A stretch of 64,000 bases of DNA, taken from contig NZ_JAMYDU010000003.1 of assembly GCF_024138395.1 (NCBI RefSeq), positions 1-64,000 of the forward strand. The letters are read 5' to 3'. The position numbers and the translations under genes were made by a program. Below are positions 52,066 through 60,936 of this stretch, piece by piece. Numbering within the stretch: the first letter of the stretch is position 1; every line of letters starts with the position of its first letter. The stretch comes from Pseudomonas mandelii. GTDB lineage: Bacteria > Pseudomonadota > Gammaproteobacteria > Pseudomonadales > Pseudomonadaceae. The notes under the pieces were generated by a model, which was not told the DNA's origin, searched no databases, and was given only the letters and a program-made list of their open reading frames with translations.

Positions 52066-52959
52066 TTAACCTTCACCGTTCGCGTTATCGGCATCTTTCG
52101 GTGCCGAACGACCGCGAAAATCAATCAGGCTGTCGACGATGGCCAAGACCACCAGCAACGGATAGATCAGCTGCATGAACAGCAACAGCGTGACGTACAA
52201 CCCCACCAGCCAGAATTTGGCCAGTCGCTTTTGCGCCACCAGCCCGTGAATCAGGGCCAGCCCGGCGAACACCAGCGGTACGCTGCACAACGGTGTCAAC
52301 ATGGCCATCTGCGAGCCTAAGTTAGGCCCCAGAAGCATCAACACCAGCAGCAACATCGCCGGTAAAAGCGGGATTCGGATGGCACGAAACTCGCGACCAA
52401 AACCACCCGGGTTGTACAACAACGCCTGCCAGTAGCGCCCGACAATCAGGCTCAGCACACTGACGATTTGCAACAAGGCCGCAATCAGGCCGGTCAGGAC
52501 CGGTGCAATCAGGGACGCGAAACGCGCTTGCTCGTCTACCGACAATTGCTGGTAGACATCACCGAGTAGCGACGGCATGACTTTTATCAAAGCCTGCGCC
52601 AGCATCTCGATCTGGGGCGCAAAAGCCGCCCCCAGCACCACTGAAAACACCAATCCCATCGCTATGCTGACCAGCAGCACGCGGTTCCAGGACTCGCTTG
52701 CGCGCAAAACCAACGCAAGGCTCGAAGACCCCAGCAGCACCAGAAGTGCCCGTGGGTCGTCGGAGTAAAGCCACCAGATCAACGCCGGCAGCAGTCCCAG
52801 AGCAAGAACGCCCAAGGCGTCCTTCAATCCGCGCCGCAGGAGCACAAGGCATCCTGCGGCAGCACCCAACCAATACAACAACGGCAACGTTGCACATCCG
52901 GCCACTACCAGAGTGGCCTGCATACGGCCGCGCATGATGAACTCAGCTAAGGCGCGCAT
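52066..52959 (-). CDS. DUF2232-type membrane protein between rpsR and rplI
   Basis: A 297-residue inner-membrane protein with about eight hydrophobic segments spread over the length and a short charged C-terminal tail (RGRSAPKDADNANGEG). Pseudomonas genomes carry such a protein between rpsR and rplI, where enteric bacteria have priB or nothing. It resembles the YybS/DUF2232 family, whose function is unknown. It is co-directional with both ribosomal genes, 19 bp from rplI and 36 bp from rpsR, so it is expressed with them. Confidence 0.8.
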   Translation of the reverse strand: MRALAEFIMRGRMQATLVVAGCATLPLLYWLGAAAGCLVLLRRGLKDALGVLALGLLPALIWWLYSDDPRALLVLLGSSSLALVLRASESWNRVLLVSIAMGLVFSVVLGAAFAPQIEMLAQALIKVMPSLLGDVYQQLSVDEQARFASLIAPVLTGLIAALLQIVSVLSLIVGRYWQALLYNPGGFGREFRAIRIPLLPAMLLLVLMLLGPNLGSQMAMLTPLCSVPLVFAGLALIHGLVAQKRLAKFWLVGLYVTLLLFMQLIYPLLVVLAIVDSLIDFRGRSAPKDADNANGEG

Positions 52960-52995
52960 GCATTCAATCCTTTGCTACGTGTCGACTGCCCGGTC

Positions 52996-53226
52996 TCAGC
53001 GGCCGTGGCTGTCGGTGTAGGCCAGCAGGGCCAGGAAGCGGGCGCGCTTGATAGCGGTGGCCAGCTGACGCTGATAACGAGCTTTGGTACCGGTGATGCG
53101 GCTTGGAACGATTTTGCCGGTCTCGGATACGTAAGCTTTCAGAGTGTTGAGATCTTTGTAATCGATCTCTTTCACGTCTTCAGCGGTGAAGCGGCAGAAT
53201 TTACGACGACGGAAGAAACGTGCCAT
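52996..53226 (-). CDS. rpsR: 30S ribosomal protein S18
   Basis: A 76-residue ribosomal protein, [33 protein letters not shown], of standard length and with normal basic residues. It forms a heterodimer with S6 on the 16S platform. It follows rpsF by 28 bp. Confidence 0.98.
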
Positions 53227-53254
53227 GTAATAGGCTCCTCAAAAGGTCCGTGGA

Positions 53255-53677
53255 TTACTCGTCAGCGTTATCGCTGGCGTCGCTGTCATCACCATCAACG
53301 CCTTCGGCGTCGGAGTGCTCAGGACGGTCGCGACGCTCACGGCGCTCACTGCGGTTTTCTTCAGCCTTGAGCATCTCGGATTGGCCGGTAACGGCTTCTT
53401 CGCGACGGATGACCAGGTTACGGATCACTGCATCGTTGTAGCGGAAGTTGTCTTCCAGCTCGGCCAGGGCCTTGCCAGTGCACTCAACGTTCAGCATCAC
53501 GTAGTGAGCCTTGTGAACATTGTTGATTGCGTAGGCCAGTTGACGACGGCCCCAATCTTCCAGACGGTGGATTTTGCCGCCGTCTTCTTCGATCAGCTTG
53601 GTGTAACGCTCAACCATGCCGCCGACTTGCTCGCTTTGATCCGGGTGGACCAAAAAGATGATTTCGTAATGACGCAT
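53255..53677 (-). CDS. rpsF: 30S ribosomal protein S6
   Basis: A 140-residue ribosomal protein beginning [25 protein letters not shown]. The fold (about 1-100) is followed by an acidic, Glu/Asp/Ser-rich C-terminal tail (about 105-140). In E. coli this tail is the target of RimK-dependent glutamylation; here it ends DNADE. It is the first gene of the operon and is preceded by a hairpin-bearing leader. Confidence 0.97.
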   Translation of the reverse strand: MRHYEIIFLVHPDQSEQVGGMVERYTKLIEEDGGKIHRLEDWGRRQLAYAINNVHKAHYVMLNVECTGKALAELEDNFRYNDAVIRNLVIRREEAVTGQSEMLKAEENRSERRERRDRPEHSDAEGVDGDDSDASDNADE

Positions 53678-53703
53678 GAATGCTCCTTACGGGTTGTAGC
53701 CTG

Positions 53704-53717
53704 CCGCTCAAAAGCGG
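53704..53717 (-). promoter_or_regulatory. Hairpin in the rpsF leader
   Basis: CCGCT/AGCGG with a 4-base loop lies about 27 bases before the rpsF ATG, followed on the minus strand by a CCCG just before the AAGGAG site. rpsF leaders in many bacteria contain an S6:S18-binding RNA with an unpaired CCG; this could be that autoregulatory element, but the match is only suggestive. Confidence 0.35.
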
Positions 53718-53888
53718 TCAGACAAGGAGTGAATGACACTTATGGACTTGCTTGCGATAGACACATGCGTGCCTGCCGTCACAGCAAGGGGCGCAATTGT
53801 AGAGAAGGGACAAGAGAGGCGCAAGGCAATTGGTGATTATTTGAACAATCACCTGAACTCAAATCTGAACACCCGTAGAACGGTTGGA

Positions 53889-53987
53889 CTGTAGGAGCTG
53901 TCGAGTGAAACGAGGCTGCGATCTTTTGATCTTGAAAAAATCAAAGTCAAAAGATCGCAGCCTCGTTTCACTCGACAGCTCCTACAG
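53889..53987. repeat. Long inverted repeat, second REP family (copy 2)
   Basis: Arms of 41 bp (53889-53929 and 53947-53987) are perfectly complementary and match the arms at 28752-28852. Only the loop differs. It lies between the rpsF leader and the rlmB stop codon. Confidence 0.93.
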
Positions 53988-53994
53988 GGGTGCG

Positions 53995-54756
53995 TCAGGA
54001 CTTTTTGGCGGCAGCTTTGACGCCGCGCTGACGCAGGGCCTCGAACAGGCACACGCCAGTCGCCACGGAAACGTTGAGACTGCTGACACTGCCTGCCATC
54101 GGCAGACGCACCAGGTAGTCGCAAAGATCGCGAGTCAGGCGGCGCATGCCGCTGCCTTCCGCGCCCATGATCAGGATGGTCGGGCCGGTCAGGTCCTGCT
54201 GATACAGCTCCTGCTCAGCTTCGCCCGCCGTACCGACGACCCACAAGCCACGCTGCTTGAGCTTTTCCAGGGTGCGCGCCAGGTTGGTCACAGCCACCAA
54301 CGGAATCACTTCCGCCGCGCCGCAGGCGACTTTACGCACCGTCGGGGTCAGGGTGGCTGACTTGTCCTTTGGCACGATCACCGCCAGTGCGCCGGCCGCA
54401 TCGGCCGAACGCAGGCAAGCGCCAAGGTTGTGCGGATCGGTCACGCCGTCGAGCACCAGCAACAGCGGCGCGCCTTCGGTACGATCGAGCAATTCGTCGA
54501 GCATCGCCTCGCCCCAGACCTGACTCGGACTAACGTCCGCCACCACGCCCTGGTGCACGCCTTCTACCCACGCATCCAGCTCACGACGCTCAGCCTGACC
54601 GACCGCTACGCGATTTTCGGCAGCGAGTGCGATCAGCGTCTGCACCCGCGGATCACTGCGGCCTTCAGCCAGCCAGATCTGCTTGACGCGTTTTGGGTGG
54701 TGACGCAGCAACGCTTCTACAGCGTGCACGCCATAGATCTTTTCCAACTGACTCAT
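53995..54756 (-). CDS. rlmB: 23S rRNA (Gm2251) 2'-O-methyltransferase RlmB
   Basis: A 253-residue SPOUT methyltransferase that methylates the ribose of G2251 in the 23S P-loop. The N-terminal substrate-binding domain (about 4-78) is followed by the SpoU core. Motif 1 is LDGVTDPHNLGACLRSADAAG (near 100), motif 2 is GAEGSGMRRLTRDLCD (near 193), and motif 3 is IPMAGSVSSLNVSVATGVCLFE-like (written here with L for I, near 214). Its ATG overlaps the rnr stop by 4 bp. Confidence 0.96.
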   Translation of the reverse strand: MSQLEKIYGVHAVEALLRHHPKRVKQIWLAEGRSDPRVQTLIALAAENRVAVGQAERRELDAWVEGVHQGVVADVSPSQVWGEAMLDELLDRTEGAPLLLVLDGVTDPHNLGACLRSADAAGALAVIVPKDKSATLTPTVRKVACGAAEVIPLVAVTNLARTLEKLKQRGLWVVGTAGEAEQELYQQDLTGPTILIMGAEGSGMRRLTRDLCDYLVRLPMAGSVSSLNVSVATGVCLFEALRQRGVKAAAKKS

Positions 54757-57383
54757 GACTTGGCCTTAGGTTTACGCGCCCCGCCACTTCTGGCAGCTGG
54801 AGCGGAACCCGCTTTTGGCGGGCCTTTACGGTGTTTGCTCGGTTTTGCTGGCTTGCCGCCGGAGGCCTTGTCAGGCGCCGACCGCCCGGTCTTTCCCCCA
54901 GACGCCGCTTTACCGCCGCTTTTCGCTTCAGACAGCAACGCCTGCTTCAGTTCACGACTTTTGCGCAACTCGGCATTTTTTGCCGCCGCATCGCTCGGGC
55001 GATAGGCTTCGACAGCCTTTTCCTTGGCAGGACGACGACCGGTTTTCGCCGGCGCCGGTTCTGCGGCGGTTTTAGCAGCTGGAGCGGCTGCTTCGGTTCC
55101 GCGCTTCTTGCGACCGATCGGCGCGCTGATGGTTTTTTCAGCCATCTCGAAGTCGATCTTGCGCTCGTCGAGGTCGACGCGCATGACGCGAACTTCAACG
55201 GTGTCGCCAAGGCGGAAGCTGCGACCGGTACGCTCACCGGCGAGGCGGTGATGTACAGGATCGAAGTGGTAGTAATCGCCCGGCAGCGCGGTGACGTGCA
55301 CCAGGCCTTCAACGTAAATGTCGGTCAGTTCGACGAACAGACCGAAACCGGTCACGGCAGTGATCACACCCGGGAACGATTCGCCCACGCGGTCTTTCAT
55401 GAACTCGCACTTGAGCCAGTTCACTACGTCGCGGGTCGCTTCGTCGGCACGGCGCTCGCTCATCGAGCACTGCTCGCCGAGCTGCTCCAGAATCGCTTCG
55501 TCATACGGATAGATGCGCGCTTTCGGAATGATCATCGCGCCGGCACGGCGAACGTGCGGGGTGTCCATTTTCGAATGGATGACGCTGCGAATCGCCCGGT
55601 GCGTGAGCAAGTCCGGGTAGCGGCGAATCGGCGAAGTGAAGTGGGTATAGGCTTCGTAATTCAGGCCGAAGTGGCCCTGGTTATCAGCGCTGTATACCGC
55701 TTGGCTCAACGAACGCAGCATGACGGTCTGGATCAGGTGGAAATCCGGACGATCCTTGATGCCTGCCAGCAAAGCCTGGTAATCCTTCGGCGACGGACCA
55801 TCCTTGCCTTTGTGCAGGGACAGGCCGAGCTCGCCAAGGAAGGCGCGCAGTTTTTCCAGACGCTCCGGTGGCGGGCCGTCATGGACGCGATACAACGCAG
55901 GGATTTCGTGCTTTTTCAGGAATTCGGCAGTGGCCACGTTGGCCGCCAGCATGCATTCCTCGATCAGCTTGTGGGCGTCGTTGCGAACGGTTGGACGGAT
56001 TTCGGCAATCTTGCGCTCGGAACCGAAGATGATTCGGGTTTCCTGCGTTTCGAAATCGATCGCGCCGCGCACGTGACGGGCCGCCAGCAGAACCTTGTAC
56101 AGCGCGTACAGCTGCTTGAGGTGCGGCAGGACGTCGGTGTATTCACCGCGAAGCTGACGCGCTTCGGTGGCTTTCGGCGTCTCCAGCATGGCGCTGACTT
56201 TGTTGTAGGTCAGGCGAGCGTGGGAGTGGATCACCGCTTCGTAGAAGCAGTAGTCGGTCATCTCGCCGGATTTGGAGATGGTCATCTCGCAGACCATGGC
56301 CAGGCGATCGACGTGCGGGTTCAGCGAGCACAGGCCGTTGGACAGTTGCTCTGGCAGCATCGGCACGACGCGCTCGGGGAAGTACACCGAGTTGCCACGA
56401 ACCTGGGATTCGTTATCCAGCGCCGAACCGATTTTCACGTAGCTGGAAACGTCGGCGATCGCCACGTACAACTTCCAGCCACCGGAGAACAGGCGCAGCT
56501 TGCCCGGTCTGGCTTCGCAGTAGACCGCGTCATCGAAGTCGCGTGCATCTTCACCGTCGATGGTCACGAACGGCAGGTGACGCAGGTCGATGCGCTTCTC
56601 TTTGTCTTTCTCTTCGACTTCCGGCTTGAGCTTGGCGGCTTCTTTGAGCACCGCTTCAGGCCAGACGTGAGGAATATCGTAGGTGCGCAGGGCGACATCG
56701 ATTTCCATGCCCGGCGCCATGTAGTTGCCCACGACTTCGACCACGTCGCCTTGCGGCTGGAAGCGTGGCGTCGGCCAGTGAGTGATCTTCACTTCGACGA
56801 ACTGACCAACCTGGGCGTTGGCGTTGCGGCCCGGCGTCACCAGTACTTCTTGCTGGATCTTCGGATTGTCCGCGACGACAAAACCGATACCGCCCTCTTC
56901 GAAGTAACGACCGACGATGGTCTCGTGGGCACGGGACACCACTTCAACGATCATGCCTTCGCGGCGACCGCGACGGTCGAGGCCGGAAACACGGGCCAGG
57001 GCACGGTCGCCATCGAACACCAGGCGCATTTGCCCCGGGCTCATGAACAGGTCGTCACTGCCGTCGTCCGGGACCAGGAAGCCGAAGCCGTCACGGTGAC
57101 CGCTGATGCGGCCCAGGATCAGGTCGAGCTTGTCCACCGGCGCATAAGTGCCGCGACGGGTATAGATGAGTTGAGCATCGCGCTCCATGGCGCGCAGGCG
57201 GCGACGCAGGGCTTCGATCTGGTCCTCTGTGGTCAGACCAAACTCTTCGACCAGCTGCTCGCGGTTAGCAGGCGAACCTCGATCAGCAAGGTGCTGAAGG
57301 ATCAGTTCGCGGCTAGGAATAGGGTTTTCATATTTTTCCGCTTCACGAGCGGCCTCGGGATCGAGGGACTGCCAATCGGCCAT
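54753..57383 (-). CDS. rnr: Ribonuclease R
   Basis: An 876-residue 3'-5' exoribonuclease that degrades structured RNA and takes part in trans-translation and cold adaptation. Two N-terminal cold-shock-like domains (about 70-240) precede the RNB catalytic domain, with active-site aspartates in IDGEDARDFDDAVYCE (near 275). An S1 domain follows (about 640-720, FPGVITAVTGFGLFVEL). The last ~140 residues are a Lys/Ala/Pro-rich basic tail. The length fits gammaproteobacterial RNase R. Translation of rlmB is coupled to it. Confidence 0.96.
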   Translation of the reverse strand: MADWQSLDPEAAREAEKYENPIPSRELILQHLADRGSPANREQLVEEFGLTTEDQIEALRRRLRAMERDAQLIYTRRGTYAPVDKLDLILGRISGHRDGFGFLVPDDGSDDLFMSPGQMRLVFDGDRALARVSGLDRRGRREGMIVEVVSRAHETIVGRYFEEGGIGFVVADNPKIQQEVLVTPGRNANAQVGQFVEVKITHWPTPRFQPQGDVVEVVGNYMAPGMEIDVALRTYDIPHVWPEAVLKEAAKLKPEVEEKDKEKRIDLRHLPFVTIDGEDARDFDDAVYCEARPGKLRLFSGGWKLYVAIADVSSYVKIGSALDNESQVRGNSVYFPERVVPMLPEQLSNGLCSLNPHVDRLAMVCEMTISKSGEMTDYCFYEAVIHSHARLTYNKVSAMLETPKATEARQLRGEYTDVLPHLKQLYALYKVLLAARHVRGAIDFETQETRIIFGSERKIAEIRPTVRNDAHKLIEECMLAANVATAEFLKKHEIPALYRVHDGPPPERLEKLRAFLGELGLSLHKGKDGPSPKDYQALLAGIKDRPDFHLIQTVMLRSLSQAVYSADNQGHFGLNYEAYTHFTSPIRRYPDLLTHRAIRSVIHSKMDTPHVRRAGAMIIPKARIYPYDEAILEQLGEQCSMSERRADEATRDVVNWLKCEFMKDRVGESFPGVITAVTGFGLFVELTDIYVEGLVHVTALPGDYYHFDPVHHRLAGERTGRSFRLGDTVEVRVMRVDLDERKIDFEMAEKTISAPIGRKKRGTEAAAPAAKTAAEPAPAKTGRRPAKEKAVEAYRPSDAAAKNAELRKSRELKQALLSEAKSGGKAASGGKTGRSAPDKASGGKPAKPSKHRKGPPKAGSAPAARSGGARKPKAKS

Positions 57384-57544
57384 TAGAGAGTTTTCACCTT
57401 GTCTATATGCGGGTTAGTTTGGCATAGGCGTAATGAAACGGGAAATTTCAGGCTGTGACAGCCCATCTAAAGCCCTTTATCGACATCGCAAAGCTGATTT
57501 AAATACCACTGGAGAAATTTTCCAGGTTTTTTCGATGTCGGGGG

Positions 57545-57573
57545 TTTACAGTTAAAAAGACGCTCCGTATAGT
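57545..57573 (+). promoter_or_regulatory. Sigma-70 promoter of the first tRNA-Leu
   Basis: TTTACA and TATAGT are separated by 17 bp, and the tRNA begins 37 bp after the -10 box. The same arrangement precedes the second tRNA. Confidence 0.88.
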
Positions 57574-57609
57574 GCGCGCCATCGACGACGCAGACGCGCT
57601 GCCGATACT

Positions 57610-57696
57610 GCCCAGATGGTGAAATTGGTAGACACGCCAGCTTCAGGTGCTGGTGACCGCAAGGTCGTGGAAGTTCGAGTCTTCTTCTGGGCACCA
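57610..57696 (+). tRNA. tRNA-Leu (CAG), copy 1
   Basis: An 87-base class II tRNA with acceptor stem GCCCAGA/TCTGGGC, anticodon stem CCAGC/GCTGG around loop TTCAGGT (anticodon CAG), a long variable arm, T-loop GTTCGAGTC and encoded CCA. It has its own promoter and terminator and lies divergently upstream of rnr. Confidence 0.97.
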
Positions 57697-57735
57697 ATTT
57701 CGAGCTTGAGATTAGAACAATTTCAAGACTCACAC

Positions 57736-57759
57736 AAAAACCCGCGAAAGCGGGTTTTT
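57736..57759 (+). terminator. Terminator of tRNA-Leu copy 1
   Basis: AAAAACCCGC/GCGGGTTTTT with a GAAA loop and a T run, 39 bp after the tRNA. Confidence 0.93.
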
Positions 57760-57798
57760 GCATTTAAGGCTTCCGATTTATTAAAACTAAATCAGGGG

Positions 57799-57827
57799 TT
57801 TACAGATCAAAATGCTCTCCGTATAGT
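57799..57827 (+). promoter_or_regulatory. Sigma-70 promoter of the second tRNA-Leu
   Basis: TTTACA-N17-TATAGT again, 35 bp before the second tRNA. The spacer differs from copy 1 while the boxes are kept. Confidence 0.88.
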
Positions 57828-57861
57828 GCGCCACATCAACAGCGGCAACGCTTGCGATACT

Positions 57862-57948
57862 GCCCAGATGGTGAAATTGGTAGACACGCCAGCTTCAGGT
57901 GCTGGTGACCGCAAGGTCGTGGAAGTTCGAGTCTTCTTCTGGGCACCA
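57862..57948 (+). tRNA. tRNA-Leu (CAG), copy 2
   Basis: Identical over all 87 bases to the tRNA at 57610-57696. The whole promoter-tRNA-terminator unit repeats at a 252-bp offset, with diverged sequence between the functional parts. Confidence 0.97.
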
Positions 57949-57981
57949 ATTCAAATTCAAGGTTACGATCTTGAATTTCAC

Positions 57982-58005
57982 AAAAACCCGCGAAAGCGGG
58001 TTTTT
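57982..58005 (+). terminator. Terminator of tRNA-Leu copy 2
   Basis: AAAAACCCGC/GCGGGTTTTT with a GAAA loop, the same hairpin as after copy 1. Confidence 0.93.
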
Positions 58006-58051
58006 GCGTTTCTGGCTTTCGAAAAAACTCATGAGCATCTCAGCACGGCCT

Positions 58052-58149
58052 CTGTAGGAGCTGCCGAAGGCTGCGATCTTTTGATCTTCAGCGATTCAAT
58101 TGCGCCAACCATCAAGATCAAAAAATCGCAGCCTTCGGCAGCTCCTACG
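58052..58149. repeat. Inverted repeat, second REP family (shorter variant)
   Basis: Arms ctgtaggagctgccgaaggc to cgatctttt (58052-58088) face their complement ending gcagctcctac (about 58114-58148). The variant lacks the 'tcgagtgaaacgagg' segment of the copies at 28.75 and 53.9 kb and has 'ccgaagg' instead. Confidence 0.88.
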
Positions 58150-58212
58150 GGAGATCATTAAGCCCTCCTCTAGCAAACACTCCTCAGAATCTGCAAGACG
58201 CACATGAGAAAC

Positions 58213-58231
58213 AATATCGTTTATCATTGTT
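58213..58231. promoter_or_regulatory. Candidate Fur box before the iron importer
   Basis: The minus strand reads AACAATGATAAACGATATT, which matches the 19-bp Fur consensus at about 13 positions. It lies 38 bp upstream of the first iron-transport ATG, a fitting place for iron-dependent repression. Confidence 0.55.
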
Positions 58232-58268
58232 ACAAGATTTTGCAATACGACAGTGAGGAACCCTGCGA

Positions 58269-59279
58269 ATGATGTTTCGAAATACCCTGCGCCGCGGCCT
58301 GACCATCACCCTGCTCGGCCTGACACTCGCCACTCCCCTCACCCAAGCCGCCGACCCGATTTCCCTGACACTCTATAACGGCCAACACAAGGAAGTCGGC
58401 GACGCCGTCGCCAAAGCCTTCGAAGCCAAGACCGGGATTCACGTCAATGTGCGCAAGGGCAGCAGCAACCAGCTCGCCAGCCAGATCGTCGAAGAAGGCG
58501 ATCGCTCCCCCGCCGACCTGATCTACACCGAAGAATCCCCACCGCTGAACAAACTCGGCGAACAAGGCCTGCTGGCCCAGACCGACGCCGCCACCCTCGC
58601 CGTTCTGCCAAAGGACTATGTTGCCGGCAACGGAACCTGGATCGGTATCACTGCGCGAGTCCGCGTGGTTGCGTTCAATCCCAAGTTGATCGATGAAAAA
58701 GACCTGCCCAAGTCGGTAATGGAGTTCTCCGATCCGAAATGGCAAGGCAAGGTCGGCTTCGTTCCAACCAGCGGCGCATTTCAGGAACAAGCCGTAGCAA
58801 TCATCAAAGTGCACGGCATGGACGCCGCCGAAGAATGGCTCACCGGCCTGCGCGCTTTCGGCAAGACTTACAGCAACAACATGGTCGCGCTGAAAGCTGT
58901 GGAAAACGGCGAAGTCGCCACCGTGTTGGTGAACAACTATTACTGGTTCGCCTTGCAGCGCGAAAAAGGCCAGCTCGATTCGAAACTGCATTACTTCACC
59001 GGCGGTGATGTCGGCGGGTTGATCACCGTTTCCAGCGCTGCGGTGCTGAAATCCAGCAAGCATCCAAAAGAAGCCCAGCAATTCCTCGCCTACATGGCCA
59101 GCGAAGAAGGTCAGCGCGTGATCACCCAGACCACCGCCGAATACCCGCTGCACAAAGGCATGGAATCGGATCGCGGCCTCAAGCCGTTCAGCGAACTGCA
59201 AGCACCGAAAGTCACGCCCGCCGACCTCGGCAACGCCGAAGAAGCCCTGGACCTGGAACGTGACGTTGGCTTGAACTGA
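58269..59279 (+). CDS. Ferric-iron periplasmic binding protein (FbpA/HitA type)
   Basis: A 336-residue periplasmic protein that binds Fe3+ and delivers it to an ABC permease. The signal peptide ends at TQA (about residue 28). The mature start ADPISLTLYNGQHKEV matches the family, and the paired tyrosine ligands are in VLVNNYYWFALQ (near 222-228). ATGAACCTGCGA-like spacing leads to ATG-ATG; GAGGAA is the ribosome-binding site for the first. The stop overlaps the permease start (TGATG). In P. aeruginosa the corresponding hitA-hitB pair also lacks its own ATPase gene, as here. Confidence 0.92.
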   Translation: MMFRNTLRRGLTITLLGLTLATPLTQAADPISLTLYNGQHKEVGDAVAKAFEAKTGIHVNVRKGSSNQLASQIVEEGDRSPADLIYTEESPPLNKLGEQGLLAQTDAATLAVLPKDYVAGNGTWIGITARVRVVAFNPKLIDEKDLPKSVMEFSDPKWQGKVGFVPTSGAFQEQAVAIIKVHGMDAAEEWLTGLRAFGKTYSNNMVALKAVENGEVATVLVNNYYWFALQREKGQLDSKLHYFTGGDVGGLITVSSAAVLKSSKHPKEAQQFLAYMASEEGQRVITQTTAEYPLHKGMESDRGLKPFSELQAPKVTPADLGNAEEALDLERDVGLN

Positions 59280-60844
59280 TGAGCGCATCGTTATCTGCCA
59301 CCGCCTTGGGCAGCGGCTATGTGCCAAAGCGCAAGCAGCCATCGATCTGGTTGCTGCTGCCGGTTTTGCTGCTGGTGGTGCTCAGCCTGTTGCCACTGGC
59401 TTACGTCGGACTGAAGACCTGGCAGGCCGGCTGGGCCGAGGCGCTGCATCTGTTGTGGCGACCTTACGTGTTTGGCCTGCTGCGTAATACCTTGGCACTG
59501 ATGGTGGGCGTCACGCTGGCCTGCGGTGTGATTGGTTTGTCGCTCGCCTGGTTGCTGGAACGCAGCAATCTGCCGGGGCGACGGCTATGGGGCGTGATCC
59601 TGTGTCTGCCATTCGCGGTGCCGGCGTTTGTCAGCAGCTTCACCTGGGTCTCCCTGAGCGCTCACTTCGAAGGGCTGGGCGGGGCGATCCTGGTGATGAC
59701 CCTGTCCAAATACCCGCTGATTTTTCTGCCGGTGGCGGCAACCCTGCGCAATCTCGATCCGTCCCTGGAGGAGTCCGCACGAACCCTGGGGCAGAATCGC
59801 TGGGGCGCGTTCTTCAAAATCACCCTGCCCTTGCTCTGGCCGTCACTGCTGGCCGGCTCGCTGCTGATTGCGCTGCACATGCTGGTGGAGTTCGGTGCGC
59901 TGTCGATCATCGGCCTGCAGACTTTCACAACAGCGATCTACCAACAGTTCGAGCTGGAGTTCAGCAACGCTAACGCAGCAATGCTTTCGGCGGTGCTGCT
60001 GGCGCTGTGTCTGGTGCTGCTATGGCTGGAGCTGCGCATGCGTGGCAAGGGCCGACATGTACGCACCGGCCAGGGCGCGGCGCGACATGCGCAGCAGGTT
60101 CGCCTGGGGCCATGGACGACTGCCGGACAACTTTACTGCCTGCTGTTGGCGATCATCGGCAGCGGTATTCCGCTGGGGATGCTGGCGTACTGGCTGATGG
60201 TGGGTTCGTCAGCGGCGTTCCCGGTGGCCGCGATCAGCGAGGCCTTGTTGTCGTCTCTGGCGTTGTCCCTCGGTGGCGCGGCGCTGTGCCTGGTGCTCGC
60301 GGTACCGGTAGGGTTGCTGGTGGTGCGTCATAAAGGCCGACTGGCAATCTGGGCCGAGCGCCTGCCGTATCTGCTGCACGCACTGCCAGGACTGGTGATT
60401 GCGCTGACCCTGGTGTATTTCGCCCTGCATTATGTGCCGGTGCTGTACCAGACCTCCGCGCTGCTGCTCATTGCTTATGCGCTGTTGTTTCTGCCGCTTG
60501 CTCAAGCGCCGATTCGTACGGCGCTGAACAAGGCAGCACCACAACTGGAAGAGGCTGCACGCACACTGGGAGCGTCGTCCTTCAGCGCGTTTTGTCGGGT
60601 GACGCTGCCGATTATCTTCCCTGCCTTGGGGGCAGCGTTTGCGCTGGTGTTTCTGGATGCGATGAAGGAGCTGACGGCAACGCTGTTGCTGAGTCCGACC
60701 GGGCTCAATACGTTGGCGACGGAAGTCTGGGCGCATACCGCGAATGTGGAGTTTGCGGCGGCGGCGCCTTATGCGGCGTTGTTGATTGTGGTGTCGGGGT
60801 TGCCGGTGTACCTGTTAACAACCCGGATGTATTTGAGCCGTTGA
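59279..60844 (+). CDS. Ferric-iron ABC transporter permease (FbpB/HitB type)
   Basis: A 521-residue inner-membrane permease built from two fused permease halves, with about twelve transmembrane helices. Each half carries an EAA contact loop: LEESARTLGQNRWGAFFKITLP (near 164) and LEEAARTLGASSFSAFCRVTLP (near 424). It overlaps the binding-protein gene by one base. No ATP-binding subunit follows: a REP pair and then a chemoreceptor gene on the other strand come next. An ATPase must be supplied from elsewhere. Confidence 0.92.
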   Translation: MSASLSATALGSGYVPKRKQPSIWLLLPVLLLVVLSLLPLAYVGLKTWQAGWAEALHLLWRPYVFGLLRNTLALMVGVTLACGVIGLSLAWLLERSNLPGRRLWGVILCLPFAVPAFVSSFTWVSLSAHFEGLGGAILVMTLSKYPLIFLPVAATLRNLDPSLEESARTLGQNRWGAFFKITLPLLWPSLLAGSLLIALHMLVEFGALSIIGLQTFTTAIYQQFELEFSNANAAMLSAVLLALCLVLLWLELRMRGKGRHVRTGQGAARHAQQVRLGPWTTAGQLYCLLLAIIGSGIPLGMLAYWLMVGSSAAFPVAAISEALLSSLALSLGGAALCLVLAVPVGLLVVRHKGRLAIWAERLPYLLHALPGLVIALTLVYFALHYVPVLYQTSALLLIAYALLFLPLAQAPIRTALNKAAPQLEEAARTLGASSFSAFCRVTLPIIFPALGAAFALVFLDAMKELTATLLLSPTGLNTLATEVWAHTANVEFAAAAPYAALLIVVSGLPVYLLTTRMYLSR

Positions 60845-60847
60845 AAA

Positions 60848-60918
60848 GCTTCGCGGGCAAGCCTCGCTCCTACAAGGATGGCGCCATCCCTGTAGGAGCG
60901 AGGCTTGCCCGCGAAGGC
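60848..60918. repeat. REP pair (inverted)
   Basis: Facing REP cores at 60848-60875 and 60889-60918 with an unusually short loop lie between the converging permease and chemoreceptor genes. Confidence 0.9.
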
Positions 60919-60936
60919 GTCAGCCCTGACAAAACA

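Noticed and set aside
54831..57386. 851-residue open frame antisense to rnr
   Set aside because: It mirrors the full-length, clearly conserved RNase R in a GC-rich genome; no domain or ribosome-binding site supports it.
57616..58161. 181-residue open frame across both tRNA-Leu genes
   Set aside because: It is produced by the duplicated tRNA sequence; the tRNAs with promoters and terminators explain the region fully.
58230..59342. 370-residue open frame antisense to the iron-binding protein
   Set aside because: It is a shadow of a complete periplasmic binding protein with a good ribosome-binding site.
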